Assembly (NCBI GenBank): GCA_026709985.1
Contig: JAPORY010000092.1
Coordinates: forward strand, 1 to 33,326
DNA: 33,326 nt
DNA from: Aestuariivita sp.
GTDB lineage: Bacteria; Pseudomonadota; Alphaproteobacteria; Rhodobacterales; Rhodobacteraceae
Reading direction: 5' to 3'
Shown here: in pieces, positions 1 through 7,613 of the stretch
How the letters are laid out: every line of letters begins with the position of its first letter
Position numbering within the stretch: position 1 is the first letter of the stretch
The notes under the pieces: generated by a model
The model's database searches: none
Seen by the model: the letters and a program-made list of their open reading frames with translations, nothing else
Told to the model about the DNA's origin: nothing
Translations under genes and position numbers: made by a program

Positions 1-627
1 CGAAATGCCCAAGATGATTGCCAAACAAACTGGCGCGGATTGCTTGTTGCTTGTTATTTGTTGGTTCTAAGGTCTATACCACGACGAAACAAAAGTCGAT
101 CACAAAAGAACCCGCCGTTTGCAGTGAACTGGATACCAGTATCCCGCAATTTGACATTTTCGGGATACTAGGTCGGGCAGCTTCCAACAAAGAGAGGTAC
201 ATGCTACAGATTGAGGTCAACGAGCGTCACTTGGACATGATATTGACGCTGCCGTTTAAAAGGTCAATGATTTGGCTTTTCAAAAACTTCTCGGCTTGCT
301 ATCGACGCCGCCGCGGTGGGCGATCGTGCACAAATTTTCTGCCGAGCGCAGGTGGGCGCGGTTTCAATCCATTGAGATTCAGGTTGGATGCTCGCAGCTT
401 TTTAGCGCGTCTCAAGCCTGTGACAGAGGCGGTTTCGTCGTTTCTAACGCGACCTTACACAGCGAAGATTACAAAATGGGTTGAGATTCGCAATCATAAT
501 CAATTTGCGACGGTAAAGATATCCAATCCAACGACTTGCGGTTTGACTTGAAGCAGGAGCCGTATGCATTCACGTGCACGTACGGATCTGAGCGGGGAGA
601 CTGGAGAAACCCAGTTTCCTACTGCGG
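1..627. other. Left-edge stretch with no recognisable gene
   Basis: A plus-strand open frame runs from 18 to 551 (177 codons), but its translation changes character along its length, shows no family I recognise, and has no convincing ribosome binding site. The stretch ends where homology to an ISAzo13-type transposase begins. It is probably decayed mobile or flanking sequence. A short inverted-repeat cluster at 131-169 is listed separately. Confidence 0.4.
131..169. repeat. Overlapping inverted repeats (GGATAC/GTATCC family)
   Basis: GGATAC (131-136) and GTATCC (139-144) form a tight palindrome with a 2-base centre. AGTATCCCG (138-146) is also a perfect 9-base inverted repeat of CGGGATACT (161-169), with a 14-base loop. 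The two hairpins share an arm and so exclude each other. This could be an operator pair or an old transposon end; nothing next to it decides which. Confidence 0.4.
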
Positions 628-883
628 TCACCGTCTGTTTTCCTTTGTGAGCATCAATTGGCGTGGAAAACCGCTGCGGGATCTGGTCACGATTATCAAC
701 CTCATTAAAGCAACAAAGACTGATGCCGGTCTGAAAGTCGGTTGCGTCCTTGATCAAAACCATTATGAGAAAGGAAAGTCCGTGACTGATACTGACATGC
801 AATCCCTCAAACTGGTGCGAAATTCCTTTCACGGCGAACGAAATTCCTTTCACGGCGAATGGAATTATACGATGCCGCCGTAG
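628..883 (+). mobile_element. ISAzo13-family transposase, C-terminal remnant (pseudogene)
   Basis: The plus-strand frame ending at 883 carries the C-terminal hallmarks of ISAzo13-type DDE transposases: HRLFSFVSINWRGKPL, then a stretch equivalent to the family's VIVNLIxATxTxxGLKV, and the terminal FHGEWNYTMPP. Only about 85 residues are left; the catalytic DDE core and N-terminal helix-turn-helix are missing, and the sequence upstream of about 628 does not match the family. The frame can be read open from 536, but the first 30 codons look unrelated. The end contains an in-frame 21-bp tandem duplication (821-841 and 842-862) that repeats NSFHGE(R/W). This is known family structure recognised by eye; the loss of function is clear from length alone. 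Confidence 0.75.
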
Positions 884-927
884 AGACTACCAAGGAGCGT
901 TCAATATTGGACGGCCCCTTAGCATGG

Positions 928-1339
928 TCACGCGACACACTCAATCAACTCCTTACCCGGATGCAGAGATTTGATTGTTCCTGAATCCGTGTGAACGCGG
1001 AAACGCAGGGTATTGATGTCCTTTCCTCTGGAGTATTTTTGGACATTCTCTGAAAAAACACCGTGAGGCGAAAAGGAAAAGTGTACCATTTGGCAGAATT
1101 TCTTCGTTCCATTCAGTAACCCCGTCAAAAGACCTGAGTTCTTTGCCCTTCCCGACGCTCCAATCAGTTGCACGAATGAATAGTGACTGTTTACCAGAAT
1201 TCGAGATTTCTAGGCTCCAAAAGTTCGAACGGCCGCCATTTCCCACCTTAAGCTTGAGGGACTTGGCATCGCAGGGCTTGGATAGTTGTTTTAGAGCCCA
1301 CGAAAACAGTTCGCGCACGAATACGAGTATAAACTCCAA
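928..1339 (-). pseudogene. Small unknown protein gene with one frameshift
   Basis: Two overlapping minus-strand frames make sense only when joined. The first starts at 1339 and reads coherently through EEILPNGTLFLFAS. The other continues as GVFSENVQKYSRGKDINTLR and ends at 928. The switch lies near 1068-1074, at a run beginning tcacggtgttttttc, and one base would restore a protein of about 135 residues. The hydrophilic, non-repetitive product matches no family I know. An alternative is that both frames are chance open frames, but the smooth join argues for a real, recently broken gene. No function is proposed. Confidence 0.35.
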
Positions 1340-1437
1340 CGTTGCTCAATTCTTTGCGTCTATTGGTTATCCTATGCACTTTTGGAAAACGTTGCTGGGA
1401 ATGTCAAGAGAACATAGGGAGATCATACAACTCCAAG

Positions 1438-1629
1438 ATGACCGGCTTTAAGGGCTTGACAATTCTAGGAAATCTGAGTTCAGGAATTAGTAGCAAGATT
1501 GATATCGTTGTTGCGGCTGAGGCTACTTGGTCTAAATTGAAGAAAGTTCGACATTTAGAAATTACCGTAATTGACGAGGAGCATTGGCTAGACCCAAGTT
1601 TCGCAAATTTGGTTGTGACGAACGGGTAA
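1438..1629 (+). CDS. Possible small hypothetical protein (about 63 aa)
   Basis: A short open frame starting at ATG 1438 reads as a mixed-composition peptide (MTGFKGLTILGNLSSG at the start, LDPSFANLVVTNG at the end). The frame is open further upstream to 1342, so it may instead be the 3' part of a longer decayed gene. There is no clear ribosome binding site and no family I recognise. It lies between two transposase remnants. Confidence 0.2.
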   Translation: MTGFKGLTILGNLSSGISSKIDIVVAAEATWSKLKKVRHLEITVIDEEHWLDPSFANLVVTNG

Positions 1630-1677
1630 AGCATTGATAAACCGATTTTTTCGGATTCGCCGATACCCGTTATGGCA

Positions 1678-2310
1678 CTACATTTTGTGTTTCGATAGAT
1701 TTATCGGTTGTTGCCCCGGATGCTTCGACTGCCGCCAATCTGGCACCCCTAAGAGCTTACACCGACGCGTTTGTCCGCCAATGGCCGAGCGAAGCGCATC
1801 CCCTCGCAACCGCCGATCGGTAGGATATACCACAGCGGTCTCGACCACAAAACTATCGGCGCTGGCAAGCAGCCGCTCCGTAACCTGATGACCCCAGGCT
1901 TTGTAACCCAACCGAACGACTGACACCTGGATCTGAGGGCGAACCGCATCGGTCAGCAGCGCGATGGTGTTCGCCATGGTCTCAGCAGAAATCCGTGGCC
2001 GGTCCAACCGGTTATCAAGGCCGGCAAGACTGCGGATGTCGATATGATTGGCGGCCAAGTTTGCCAACCGGTCATGGTCAATATTCAAGCCTTGCTTGAT
2101 GCCGGCAAATACGTAAATTTGCCAAAAGTCCCTACTCGAACGACCAATCTTGCCGGCGGTATGCTGCCGATGACACGCTTCAAGTCGTCCCAGAATATGA
2201 TCGTGCCACACGGCTTGTAGCCGGCAACACCGGACGTCGATATCATCGCGGCTTGGGATCGAGCGTCCGTTGATCAATGGGCGTGGCGGCAAGCCGGGGT
2301 TGGCGAGCAA
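1678..2310 (-). mobile_element. ISNCY-type transposase remnant
   Basis: The minus-strand frame keeps family landmarks in order. A segment like GxDLWQIxVxxxxRxGLNxDYDRL is seen here as RDFWQIYVFAGIKQGLNIDH. Next comes the divergent LLTDAV block, then ADSFVVETAVVYPTDRRLRGDA (normally SFVVETDVHYPTDxxLLxDAM), and then GVPDWRQSKH. The N-terminal tens of residues and the catalytic C-terminal half are absent, and the conserved D of ETDVHYPTD is replaced by A, so this cannot be an active transposase. Sequence between 2311 and 2504 may hold more of its debris. The nearest gene to its right is the intact hydroxyisourate hydrolase gene. Confidence 0.7.
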
Positions 2311-2504
2311 CGGTCTTCGCCGACATCTTCCGCAGGTTTTGGTGAAGATTCGCTGATTGGGCGCAAAACGTGCTGGATTTCGCTGGTTTTGTCCTCGATG
2401 TCAAGAATCTTCGTCAACAAAAACTCTCGGAAAGTCAAGGTATTTCAGCGTTTGAGGAGAATTTGGGGGGGGCTTCTTCAGACACTGTTTGCCGAACTCT
2501 GGAC

Positions 2505-3224
2505 TCAACTCCCGCGATAGGTTGAATAACCGAACGGCGAGAGCAATAATGGAACGTGATAATGAGAATTTGCGTCTGCTATTCCGAATCGGATCGGAAT
2601 ATCACCCAAAAACCTCGGTTGCGAAGGGGACTGCTCAAGCGCGTCAAGGTAATCACCGGCGCAAAAAATCAACTCATATTGACCCACCTCTAACTGCCCA
2701 TGCGGTAAAATTGGCGTATCAGTGCGCCCATCCGCATTTGTTACCTTGCGTGCTAGTTTGATGCGAGACTCCTTCTTTCCTAAACGATAGAGCGTGATGG
2801 TTAATCCCTTGGCTGGTTTGCCAAGAGCGGTATTCAAAACATGCGTTGTAATAAACCCTTTACTTTTGTCCGCTTCAGGTACCTGTTGATCGACTGACCA
2901 GTCGTCCTCACAACACAGCCCTCCCTTGGGGTCATCAAATTCAGATACAAGTTGACGGAGTTCTGCGGCGGAATAAATTGGATCTTTCGGATCGTTCAGG
3001 ACGCCGTCAGCGATTTGATCGCAGGTAAAGCCTTTTGGGCGCCCCGTTTCCTTGTTAACAACCCATGATACGCACCAACGAGGTTTGCCCAGATAACTCT
3101 TAGCAACCCTTCGGGGCAAGACTCCTATAAGCTCAGCCAGTGCCCCATAAGTGCAACGACGTTTTTCATAATTCAAATATCTGAGGACCCGGTTAACCCA
3201 TTCTACCCGTTCTGCCTCAGTCAT
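2505..3224 (-). CDS. hiuH: 5-hydroxyisourate hydrolase with an extra N-terminal domain
   Basis: The C-terminal 115 residues are a complete transthyretin-like 5-hydroxyisourate hydrolase, which opens 5-hydroxyisourate (the urate oxidase product) to OHCU in the cytoplasm. It shows the family's three catalytic sites: His in ITTHVLNTALGKPAKG, Arg in TNADGRTDTPILPHG and His in DANSHYHVPLLLSPFGY, plus the signature C-terminal tetrapeptide YRGS. Ahead of it, about residues 1-100, lies a separate domain (RRCTYGALAELIGVLPRRVAK, then SWVVNKETGRPKGF) that resembles small MGMT-like/winged-helix proteins usually encoded alone. The linker is acidic. The usual enzyme is 110-135 residues, so this 239-residue form is about twice normal. 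I chose ATG 3224 because GGGAGA (3237-3232) lies 7 bases upstream; an in-frame ATG at 3239 overlaps that ribosome binding site. It works in the same pathway as the allantoinase/UraD operon at 4765, which is divergently transcribed. Confidence 0.88.
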   Translation of the reverse strand: MTEAERVEWVNRVLRYLNYEKRRCTYGALAELIGVLPRRVAKSYLGKPRWCVSWVVNKETGRPKGFTCDQIADGVLNDPKDPIYSAAELRQLVSEFDDPKGGLCCEDDWSVDQQVPEADKSKGFITTHVLNTALGKPAKGLTITLYRLGKKESRIKLARKVTNADGRTDTPILPHGQLEVGQYELIFCAGDYLDALEQSPSQPRFLGDIPIRFGIADANSHYHVPLLLSPFGYSTYRGS

Positions 3225-3339
3225 GATTAATTCTCCCATACCCCGATCAACATCACGTCGGGCTTTTGTACAAGGGTGGTGTCACATTTGCCCTGTCTTG
3301 CAACGACCAGAGATTCTTTCTGTTACTACAAGCGGAATT

Positions 3340-3722
3340 GGTTCGATTGCACAATGGCCTACTCCTTACTTCTTGCTTGGAGACGAGTTTGACGATGATC
3401 GCGAAAAATATCAGCCACCAAGTCGGATCGAAATCACCTTGAAAGCCTCGGATGGTGTAAAGCTATATCGGAGCAACCCTCGTATAAACTCGCAAACGAG
3501 ATCACGATACATCGAAGAAATTCTATTTTTGCCAGAGAAACTTTAGAAGTCAGAAGGGTTATAGTGAGAACTCCGAACGGCACAGGAATATGCACAGGAA
3601 AAAATGGTATGCCCCTCGTTTGGCATAGTGCTGATGCTGCGTCATATGGGCGGACGGGTAAAGGGGTGAATCGTGTCCCGGTCACGATTGAAGTTATCCG
3701 CGCAACACCATTTTATGAATAA
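3340..3722 (+). pseudogene. Decayed gene of unknown family, at least one frameshift
   Basis: Two plus-strand frames read coherently in succession. One, through about 3470, contains FLLGDEFDDDREKYQPPSRI. The other, in a different frame up to the TAA at 3720-3722, contains VRTPNGTGICTGKNGMPLVW and then GVNRVPVTIEVIRATPFYE. The final part looks like the end of a genuine protein. I do not recognise the family. The change of frame lies around 3440-3500. No start or ribosome binding site could be fixed. Confidence 0.25.
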
Positions 3723-3913
3723 GGGCAATAACCAAAAATAAGAGACGATTTACCTATCTTAAGGGAGGGAATTTCATTCCTTATTCCTTTAATCTTTACT
3801 TCTTTAACATTATGTCTATGCTAAAAGTGAGTCTAAAAAATCGTTCGGATTGAAATTAGTATAGTGATCGCCAATGGTTAGAGATTATTTTCATTTATAC
3901 AAGGAGAAAGAAA

Positions 3914-4213
3914 ATGGATGAAAATAATAAACCATTTTTCACCAGAGAAAACGTTTCTATTCTTATACTCATCATAACTCTTATAGGTTTTTTTATGGGA
4001 CTATCTAATGAGATAGATGAAATGGGTACCCATCTTTCTGATAAGATAGATAGTCTAAATTCTGATCTTTCTGATAAGATAGATAGTCTAAATTCTGATC
4101 TGACTATGAGAATAGATCAAAGCAATGCTTCAGCAAGTACAGCTATCTTAATCAAATTAAATCAGCAGATAGTCGACATTCAAGACACTTTAGCTCGGAA
4201 TAATATAGAGTAA
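3914..4213 (+). CDS. Small membrane-anchored coiled-coil protein
   Basis: A 99-residue protein with a good ribosome binding site (AAGGAGA about 9 bases before ATG 3914). Residues about 13-31 (VSILILIITLIGFFMGLS) form one transmembrane helix. The rest is a predicted coiled coil built on an 11-residue repeat (LSDKIDSLNSD, twice identical, then a variant LTMRIDQ). The orientation, short N-terminal tail then helix then coiled coil, is opposite to the coiled-coil/TM family at 10180, 11150 and 25466, so it is an analogue rather than a clear paralogue. The gene and its flanks (about 3720-4300) are much richer in A+T than the neighbouring ureide genes, which suggests separate acquisition. No function can be assigned; such proteins can be scaffolds or small phage/defence components. 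Confidence 0.7.
   Translation: MDENNKPFFTRENVSILILIITLIGFFMGLSNEIDEMGTHLSDKIDSLNSDLSDKIDSLNSDLTMRIDQSNASASTAILIKLNQQIVDIQDTLARNNIE
4032..4097 (+). repeat. 33-bp tandem repeat, two identical units, in the coiled-coil gene
   Basis: Units 4032-4064 and 4065-4097 are identical, encode an 11-residue coiled-coil repeat, and are followed by a diverged partial unit. The lack of any difference between the two units suggests a very recent duplication or slippage event. Confidence 0.85.
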
Positions 4214-4223
4214 GATTTATACT

Positions 4224-4260
4224 AGGAGAGAGAGATATCCCTATCTCCCTAATTGTTTTA
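4224..4260 (+). terminator. Possible rho-independent terminator after the coiled-coil gene
   Basis: GAGAT (4231-4235 region) pairs with ATCTC (4242-4247 region) around a small loop, with further imperfect pairing outward, followed by a T-rich stretch (AATTGTTTTA). It starts about 10 bases after the stop codon at 4213. The stem is short and contains mismatches. Confidence 0.35.
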
Positions 4261-4764
4261 TTCTTTGTTATAAATGTTAAGAAGCCTGTATCTTGATTGC
4301 GCAACCCAAATAGTAGCCGTCAAATCGCTGACTGATGCGTCCAAAGGGTTGTGCCCGACGGCCCCGCCTCGCCTATAAAGTACCCTTACGCTGTTCAAGA
4401 CACGAGGTAACGATTTGTAAGAACGGAATACTCGGCACCAATTTGCGTCATTGTTGGCCTAACTTCATCAGACATCCGATATTGAGCTAAGCCCGAATAT
4501 CAATCCATTCAAAACGCCTTTCAAAGGTCATAGAGATATCTATTGCGGATCAATTCTCCGTCGCAAGATCGAAGCTTGAACGCTTGAACCCTTGCCAATA
4601 CCGACCTTCAACGCTATGAATTATCATCAAGAAACTGCCGTATCAAATTGCTAAAATTCTCCCGTTTCTCGTTAGAGAACAGTGACTTGGTGCCTGCCTT
4701 CAACCCAACAAATCGTTACAACCTTACGGGAACGAGCCCACCCAAAAGCCAAGGAGGCATCTTG
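4261..4764. other. Leader/promoter region of the ureide operon
   Basis: About 500 bases without a convincing gene. A frame in phase with the allantoinase gene is open from 4648, but the 39 extra codons do not resemble the PuuE N-terminus, and the ribosome binding site lies just before 4765. No clear sigma-70 promoter or regulator box could be fixed by eye. A weak inverted pair (GCGCAACCC near 4300 and GGGTTGTGC near 4345) is the only structure seen. Confidence 0.4.
4751..4757 (+). promoter_or_regulatory. Ribosome binding site that fixes the allantoinase start
   Basis: AAGGAGG lies 7 bases before ATG 4765. It supports this start over the upstream ATG at 4648. Confidence 0.85.
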
Positions 4765-6186
4765 ATGAACCGATACCCCCGCGACATGATTGGTTACGGG
4801 GAAAAGCCGCCCAACGCCAACTGGCCCGATCAAGCCAAAATCGCCGTGCAGTTTGTCTTGAATTACGAAGAGGGCGGGGAAAACAATATCCTCCATTCCG
4901 ACCCCGGGTCCGAAGCCTTTCTCTCCGAAATCGTGGGCGCAGAGTCGTGGGAAGGTGAACGCCACTGGAATATGGAGTCGCTTTATGAATACGGCGCTCG
5001 CGCTGGGTTCTGGCGCCTTCACCGATTGTTCACAAGCAAATGTATCCCCGTTACCGTTTTCGGGGTTGTAACCGCCCTTGCTCGCAGTCCCGAGCAAGTC
5101 GCCGCCATGACAGCCGCACGCTGGGAAATCGCTTGCCATGGCCTAAAGTGGATTGAACATCGAACCCTAGAAGAAACAACTGAGAAGGAAAGCATAAACG
5201 CCGCCATTCAACTGCATCACGAGATCGTCGGCGAATTACCCCAAGGTTGGTATACCGGACGCTGTTCGATGAATACCGTTCGCCTCGCAGCAGAAACAGG
5301 ACAATTCCGCTATATCTCCGACGCCTATGATGATGACTTGCCCTATTGGCGCCAAATTTCGGGACGAACCCAACTCATTATCCCGTACACCTTGGATGCC
5401 AACGATATGCGGTTTGCAACGGCCCAAGGATTTAACGCCGGTGATCAATTCCTCAATTACTTGGTCGACAGTTTTGATACTCTCTATGCAGAGGGATTGG
5501 CCGGATCACCAAAGATGATGTCAATAGGTCTACACTGCCGACTCATGGGGCGACCTGGTCGCACGATGGCCTTGCAAAGGTTCATCGAATATACCCAAAC
5601 CAAGCCGAGTCGAAGTGTTTGGTACGCGCGGCGGATTGATATCGCTAAGCACTGGGAGGAGCATCACCCATTCTCACCGAAGCTGCAACCACATCTGATG
5701 AATCAATCCCAGTTTATCAAAATGTTCGGTGGCATATTCGAACATTCGTCGTGGATTGCAGAGCGCGCATTTGCCTTAGAACTTGGGCCTGCCCATGATA
5801 CAGCAGCGGGTCTGCACAGTGCGATGGTTAGGGTGTTTAGGTCAGCTTCACGCTCGGAGCGTCTCGGGGTTTTGCGGGCGCACCCCGATTTAGCTGGTAA
5901 ATTGGCAGTTGCCAAAAAACTCACGCATGAAAGCACTTCTGAGCAGGCAAGTGCGGGTCTCGATTCACTAACTAAATGCGAATATCAGGAATTCCGCGAC
6001 TTAAATTCTGCTTATGTCGAAAAGCATAAATTCCCCTTTATCATCGCCGCCCGCGATTATACCAAATTTCAAATACTCGCGGCGTTTCAGCAGCGCTTGC
6101 GCACGAATAGTACTGAGGAAGAATTTATCGTAGCGTGTCGTCAAGTTGAACGTATCGCACAATTGCGACTAGAGGATATCTTGTGA
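4765..6186 (+). CDS. puuE-uraD: Bifunctional allantoinase (PuuE type) / OHCU decarboxylase (UraD)
   Basis: A 473-residue fusion of two steps of urate breakdown. Residues 1 to about 305 are the polysaccharide-deacetylase-like, metal-independent allantoinase PuuE: the start RYPRDMIGYGEKPPNANWP, the FVLNYEEGGENN stretch, EIACHGLKWIEH and the late SIGLHCRLMGRPGR are typical. It opens allantoin to allantoate. Residues about 312-473 are UraD, which decarboxylates OHCU to (S)-allantoin; it shows FEHSSWIAERA, the catalytic-His motif RAHPDLAGK and the closing LNSAYVEKHKFPFIIAAR. Such N-terminal fusions to UraD are known. The domains are fused in reverse of their pathway order. The start is set by AAGGAGG at 4751. 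The stop overlaps the GTG start of the next gene (GTGA), implying translational coupling. Substrate for UraD would come from the hydroxyisourate hydrolase at 2505-3224. Confidence 0.92.
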   Translation: MNRYPRDMIGYGEKPPNANWPDQAKIAVQFVLNYEEGGENNILHSDPGSEAFLSEIVGAESWEGERHWNMESLYEYGARAGFWRLHRLFTSKCIPVTVFGVVTALARSPEQVAAMTAARWEIACHGLKWIEHRTLEETTEKESINAAIQLHHEIVGELPQGWYTGRCSMNTVRLAAETGQFRYISDAYDDDLPYWRQISGRTQLIIPYTLDANDMRFATAQGFNAGDQFLNYLVDSFDTLYAEGLAGSPKMMSIGLHCRLMGRPGRTMALQRFIEYTQTKPSRSVWYARRIDIAKHWEEHHPFSPKLQPHLMNQSQFIKMFGGIFEHSSWIAERAFALELGPAHDTAAGLHSAMVRVFRSASRSERLGVLRAHPDLAGKLAVAKKLTHESTSEQASAGLDSLTKCEYQEFRDLNSAYVEKHKFPFIIAARDYTKFQILAAFQQRLRTNSTEEEFIVACRQVERIAQLRLEDIL

Positions 6187-6992
6187 CCTATGCCTTCCCA
6201 ACTGGCGGGTTACCGAAGCAATCGGAGAGCCCTGAGTCGACCGCAATATTCACCACGGCTTATGCCTGCCTTCCGGCCCGCACCCATCGCGATATCGTCA
6301 CCAGTTTACTGCCTGGATGGACGAAAACACGAGCGTGGATTTTTGCCCGACCGTTAAGCGGATTCGCTGAAACCTTCGCCCAATATGCGATAGAACTCGG
6401 ACGCGATGGTGGTAGCGCATCACCTGAGCCTGACAGCAATGCCCAAGCAATCCTATTTGTCGCTGACGGGCATGGACGATTGACTATTAACCAAGAACAG
6501 CACGACCTTCGCGCTGGCAGTTATGCCTATATCCCCGCCGGTGCTCAGTGGACTCTTTGGAATACCAGTGATCACCTATTCAAGGTTCATTGGATACGCA
6601 AGCGCTGGGAACCAGCGAGTGGCCTTACGCACCCACCGGTTCTCGTCACTCACGACGACGATCATCCACCGGTAGCCATGCCCGATACCAATGGCGTTTG
6701 GGCAACAACACGGTTCGTTGATTCCAACGACATGCGTCACGATTGCCATGTCAATATCGTGACGCTTCAGCCCGGGGGTCGGATTCCTTTTGCCGAGACC
6801 CATATCATGGAACACGGGCTCTATATACTGCAAGGGACAGCTGACTATCTACTAAACACCGATTGGGTCAAGGTCGGGCCCGGTGATTTTCTATGGTTGC
6901 GAGCCTTTTGCCCCCAAGCATGTATTGCCACCGGCCAAGAGCCGTTTCGATATTTGTTGTATAAGGACGTCAATCGCCATCCGAAGCTATGA
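6183..6992 (+). CDS. allE: (S)-ureidoglycine aminohydrolase (bicupin)
   Basis: This 269-residue bicupin converts (S)-ureidoglycine to (S)-ureidoglycolate and ammonia, using a manganese ion in the C-terminal cupin. Family landmarks are the N-terminal half with GSYAYIPAGAQWTLWN and the C-terminal cupin with ETHIMEHGLYILQGTADY (metal-binding His/Glu), VGPGDFLWLRAFCPQ and the end FRYLLYKDVNRHP. Length is normal for the family. The start codon is GTG at 6183, overlapping the stop of the allantoinase fusion by 4 bases. The stop overlaps the next ATG, so three enzymes are translationally linked. Ureidoglycine normally comes from allantoate amidohydrolase (AllC), whose gene is not in this window. Confidence 0.92.
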   Translation: MTYAFPTGGLPKQSESPESTAIFTTAYACLPARTHRDIVTSLLPGWTKTRAWIFARPLSGFAETFAQYAIELGRDGGSASPEPDSNAQAILFVADGHGRLTINQEQHDLRAGSYAYIPAGAQWTLWNTSDHLFKVHWIRKRWEPASGLTHPPVLVTHDDDHPPVAMPDTNGVWATTRFVDSNDMRHDCHVNIVTLQPGGRIPFAETHIMEHGLYILQGTADYLLNTDWVKVGPGDFLWLRAFCPQACIATGQEPFRYLLYKDVNRHPKL

Positions 6993-7495
6993 CGGGTACA
7001 CGAGATATCGAATGCGAGCCTCTGTCTCGCGAAGAGTTTGCTCCCTTTGGGGATGTTATCGAATGCAAATCATCGCCGGACAAGTTAATCAACGCTGGGC
7101 GTTGCGGCAGACATCATGATTTGGCCCGCCTAGACTTCGGTCCGAATGGTCGAGCGGGCATTAGCATCTTCGACTCGGAGAGTTGCTCTCTGCCATTCAT
7201 CGTGGATCTGCTCGAACGGCATCCTGACGGATCGCAAGCGTTCATTCCAATGACGTTGACACGATTTCTTGTCGTTGTCTCCGAAACCCAATACGCACGG
7301 CCTCGGGCTTTTCTAACAGAGCTTGGTCAAGGGATTAACTTTATGCGCGGTACTTGGCATGCTGTCCTTTCGCCCTTGAGTGAGCCAGGACTATTCTTGG
7401 TCGTTGATCGTATCGGCAACACCTCGAACCTTGAGGAATATCACTTGCCGAATCCGTGGCGTGTTGTGCCGAACGCGGTAACAACAAACTGTTAG
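6989..7495 (+). CDS. allA: Ureidoglycolate lyase
   Basis: A 168-residue cytoplasmic enzyme of the AllA (ureidoglycolate lyase) family, which splits (S)-ureidoglycolate into glyoxylate and urea. Typical features are LSREEFAPFGDVIE near the N-terminus, the segment SFxxxPxxVxLLERHPxGSQAFIPM, and NFMRGTWHAVLSPL, which carries a family His. It begins at ATG 6989, overlapping the AllE stop (ATGA). It completes the lower end of the pathway; the urea would need urease or export, neither of which is seen here. No terminator is obvious in the 118 bases before the permease gene, so the permease may belong to the same transcript. Confidence 0.9.
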   Translation: MTGTRDIECEPLSREEFAPFGDVIECKSSPDKLINAGRCGRHHDLARLDFGPNGRAGISIFDSESCSLPFIVDLLERHPDGSQAFIPMTLTRFLVVVSETQYARPRAFLTELGQGINFMRGTWHAVLSPLSEPGLFLVVDRIGNTSNLEEYHLPNPWRVVPNAVTTNC

Positions 7496-7613
7496 CTTCA
7501 TCCATGCACACAAAACGAAATCACCACTTATTGCTCTTTCAACTTCGCCGCTTTGCGGCGGCGGTCGATGTTTGTTTGCAAGACAACGGCGACCTACTAG
7601 AAGGCCCGACGAT

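Noticed and set aside
18-551. Long plus-strand open frame (177 codons) at the left edge
   Set aside because: No family resemblance, uneven composition along its length and no ribosome binding site; more likely chance in decayed DNA.
3223-3546. Frame starting at 3223 as an intact 107-residue gene
   Set aside because: Its first 40 codons run antisense over the hydroxyisourate hydrolase start region and coherent sequence moves to another frame near 3470; treated as a pseudogene fragment only.
4648-4764. N-terminal extension of the allantoinase from ATG 4648
   Set aside because: The 39 extra residues lack PuuE similarity and the strong ribosome binding site is directly before ATG 4765.
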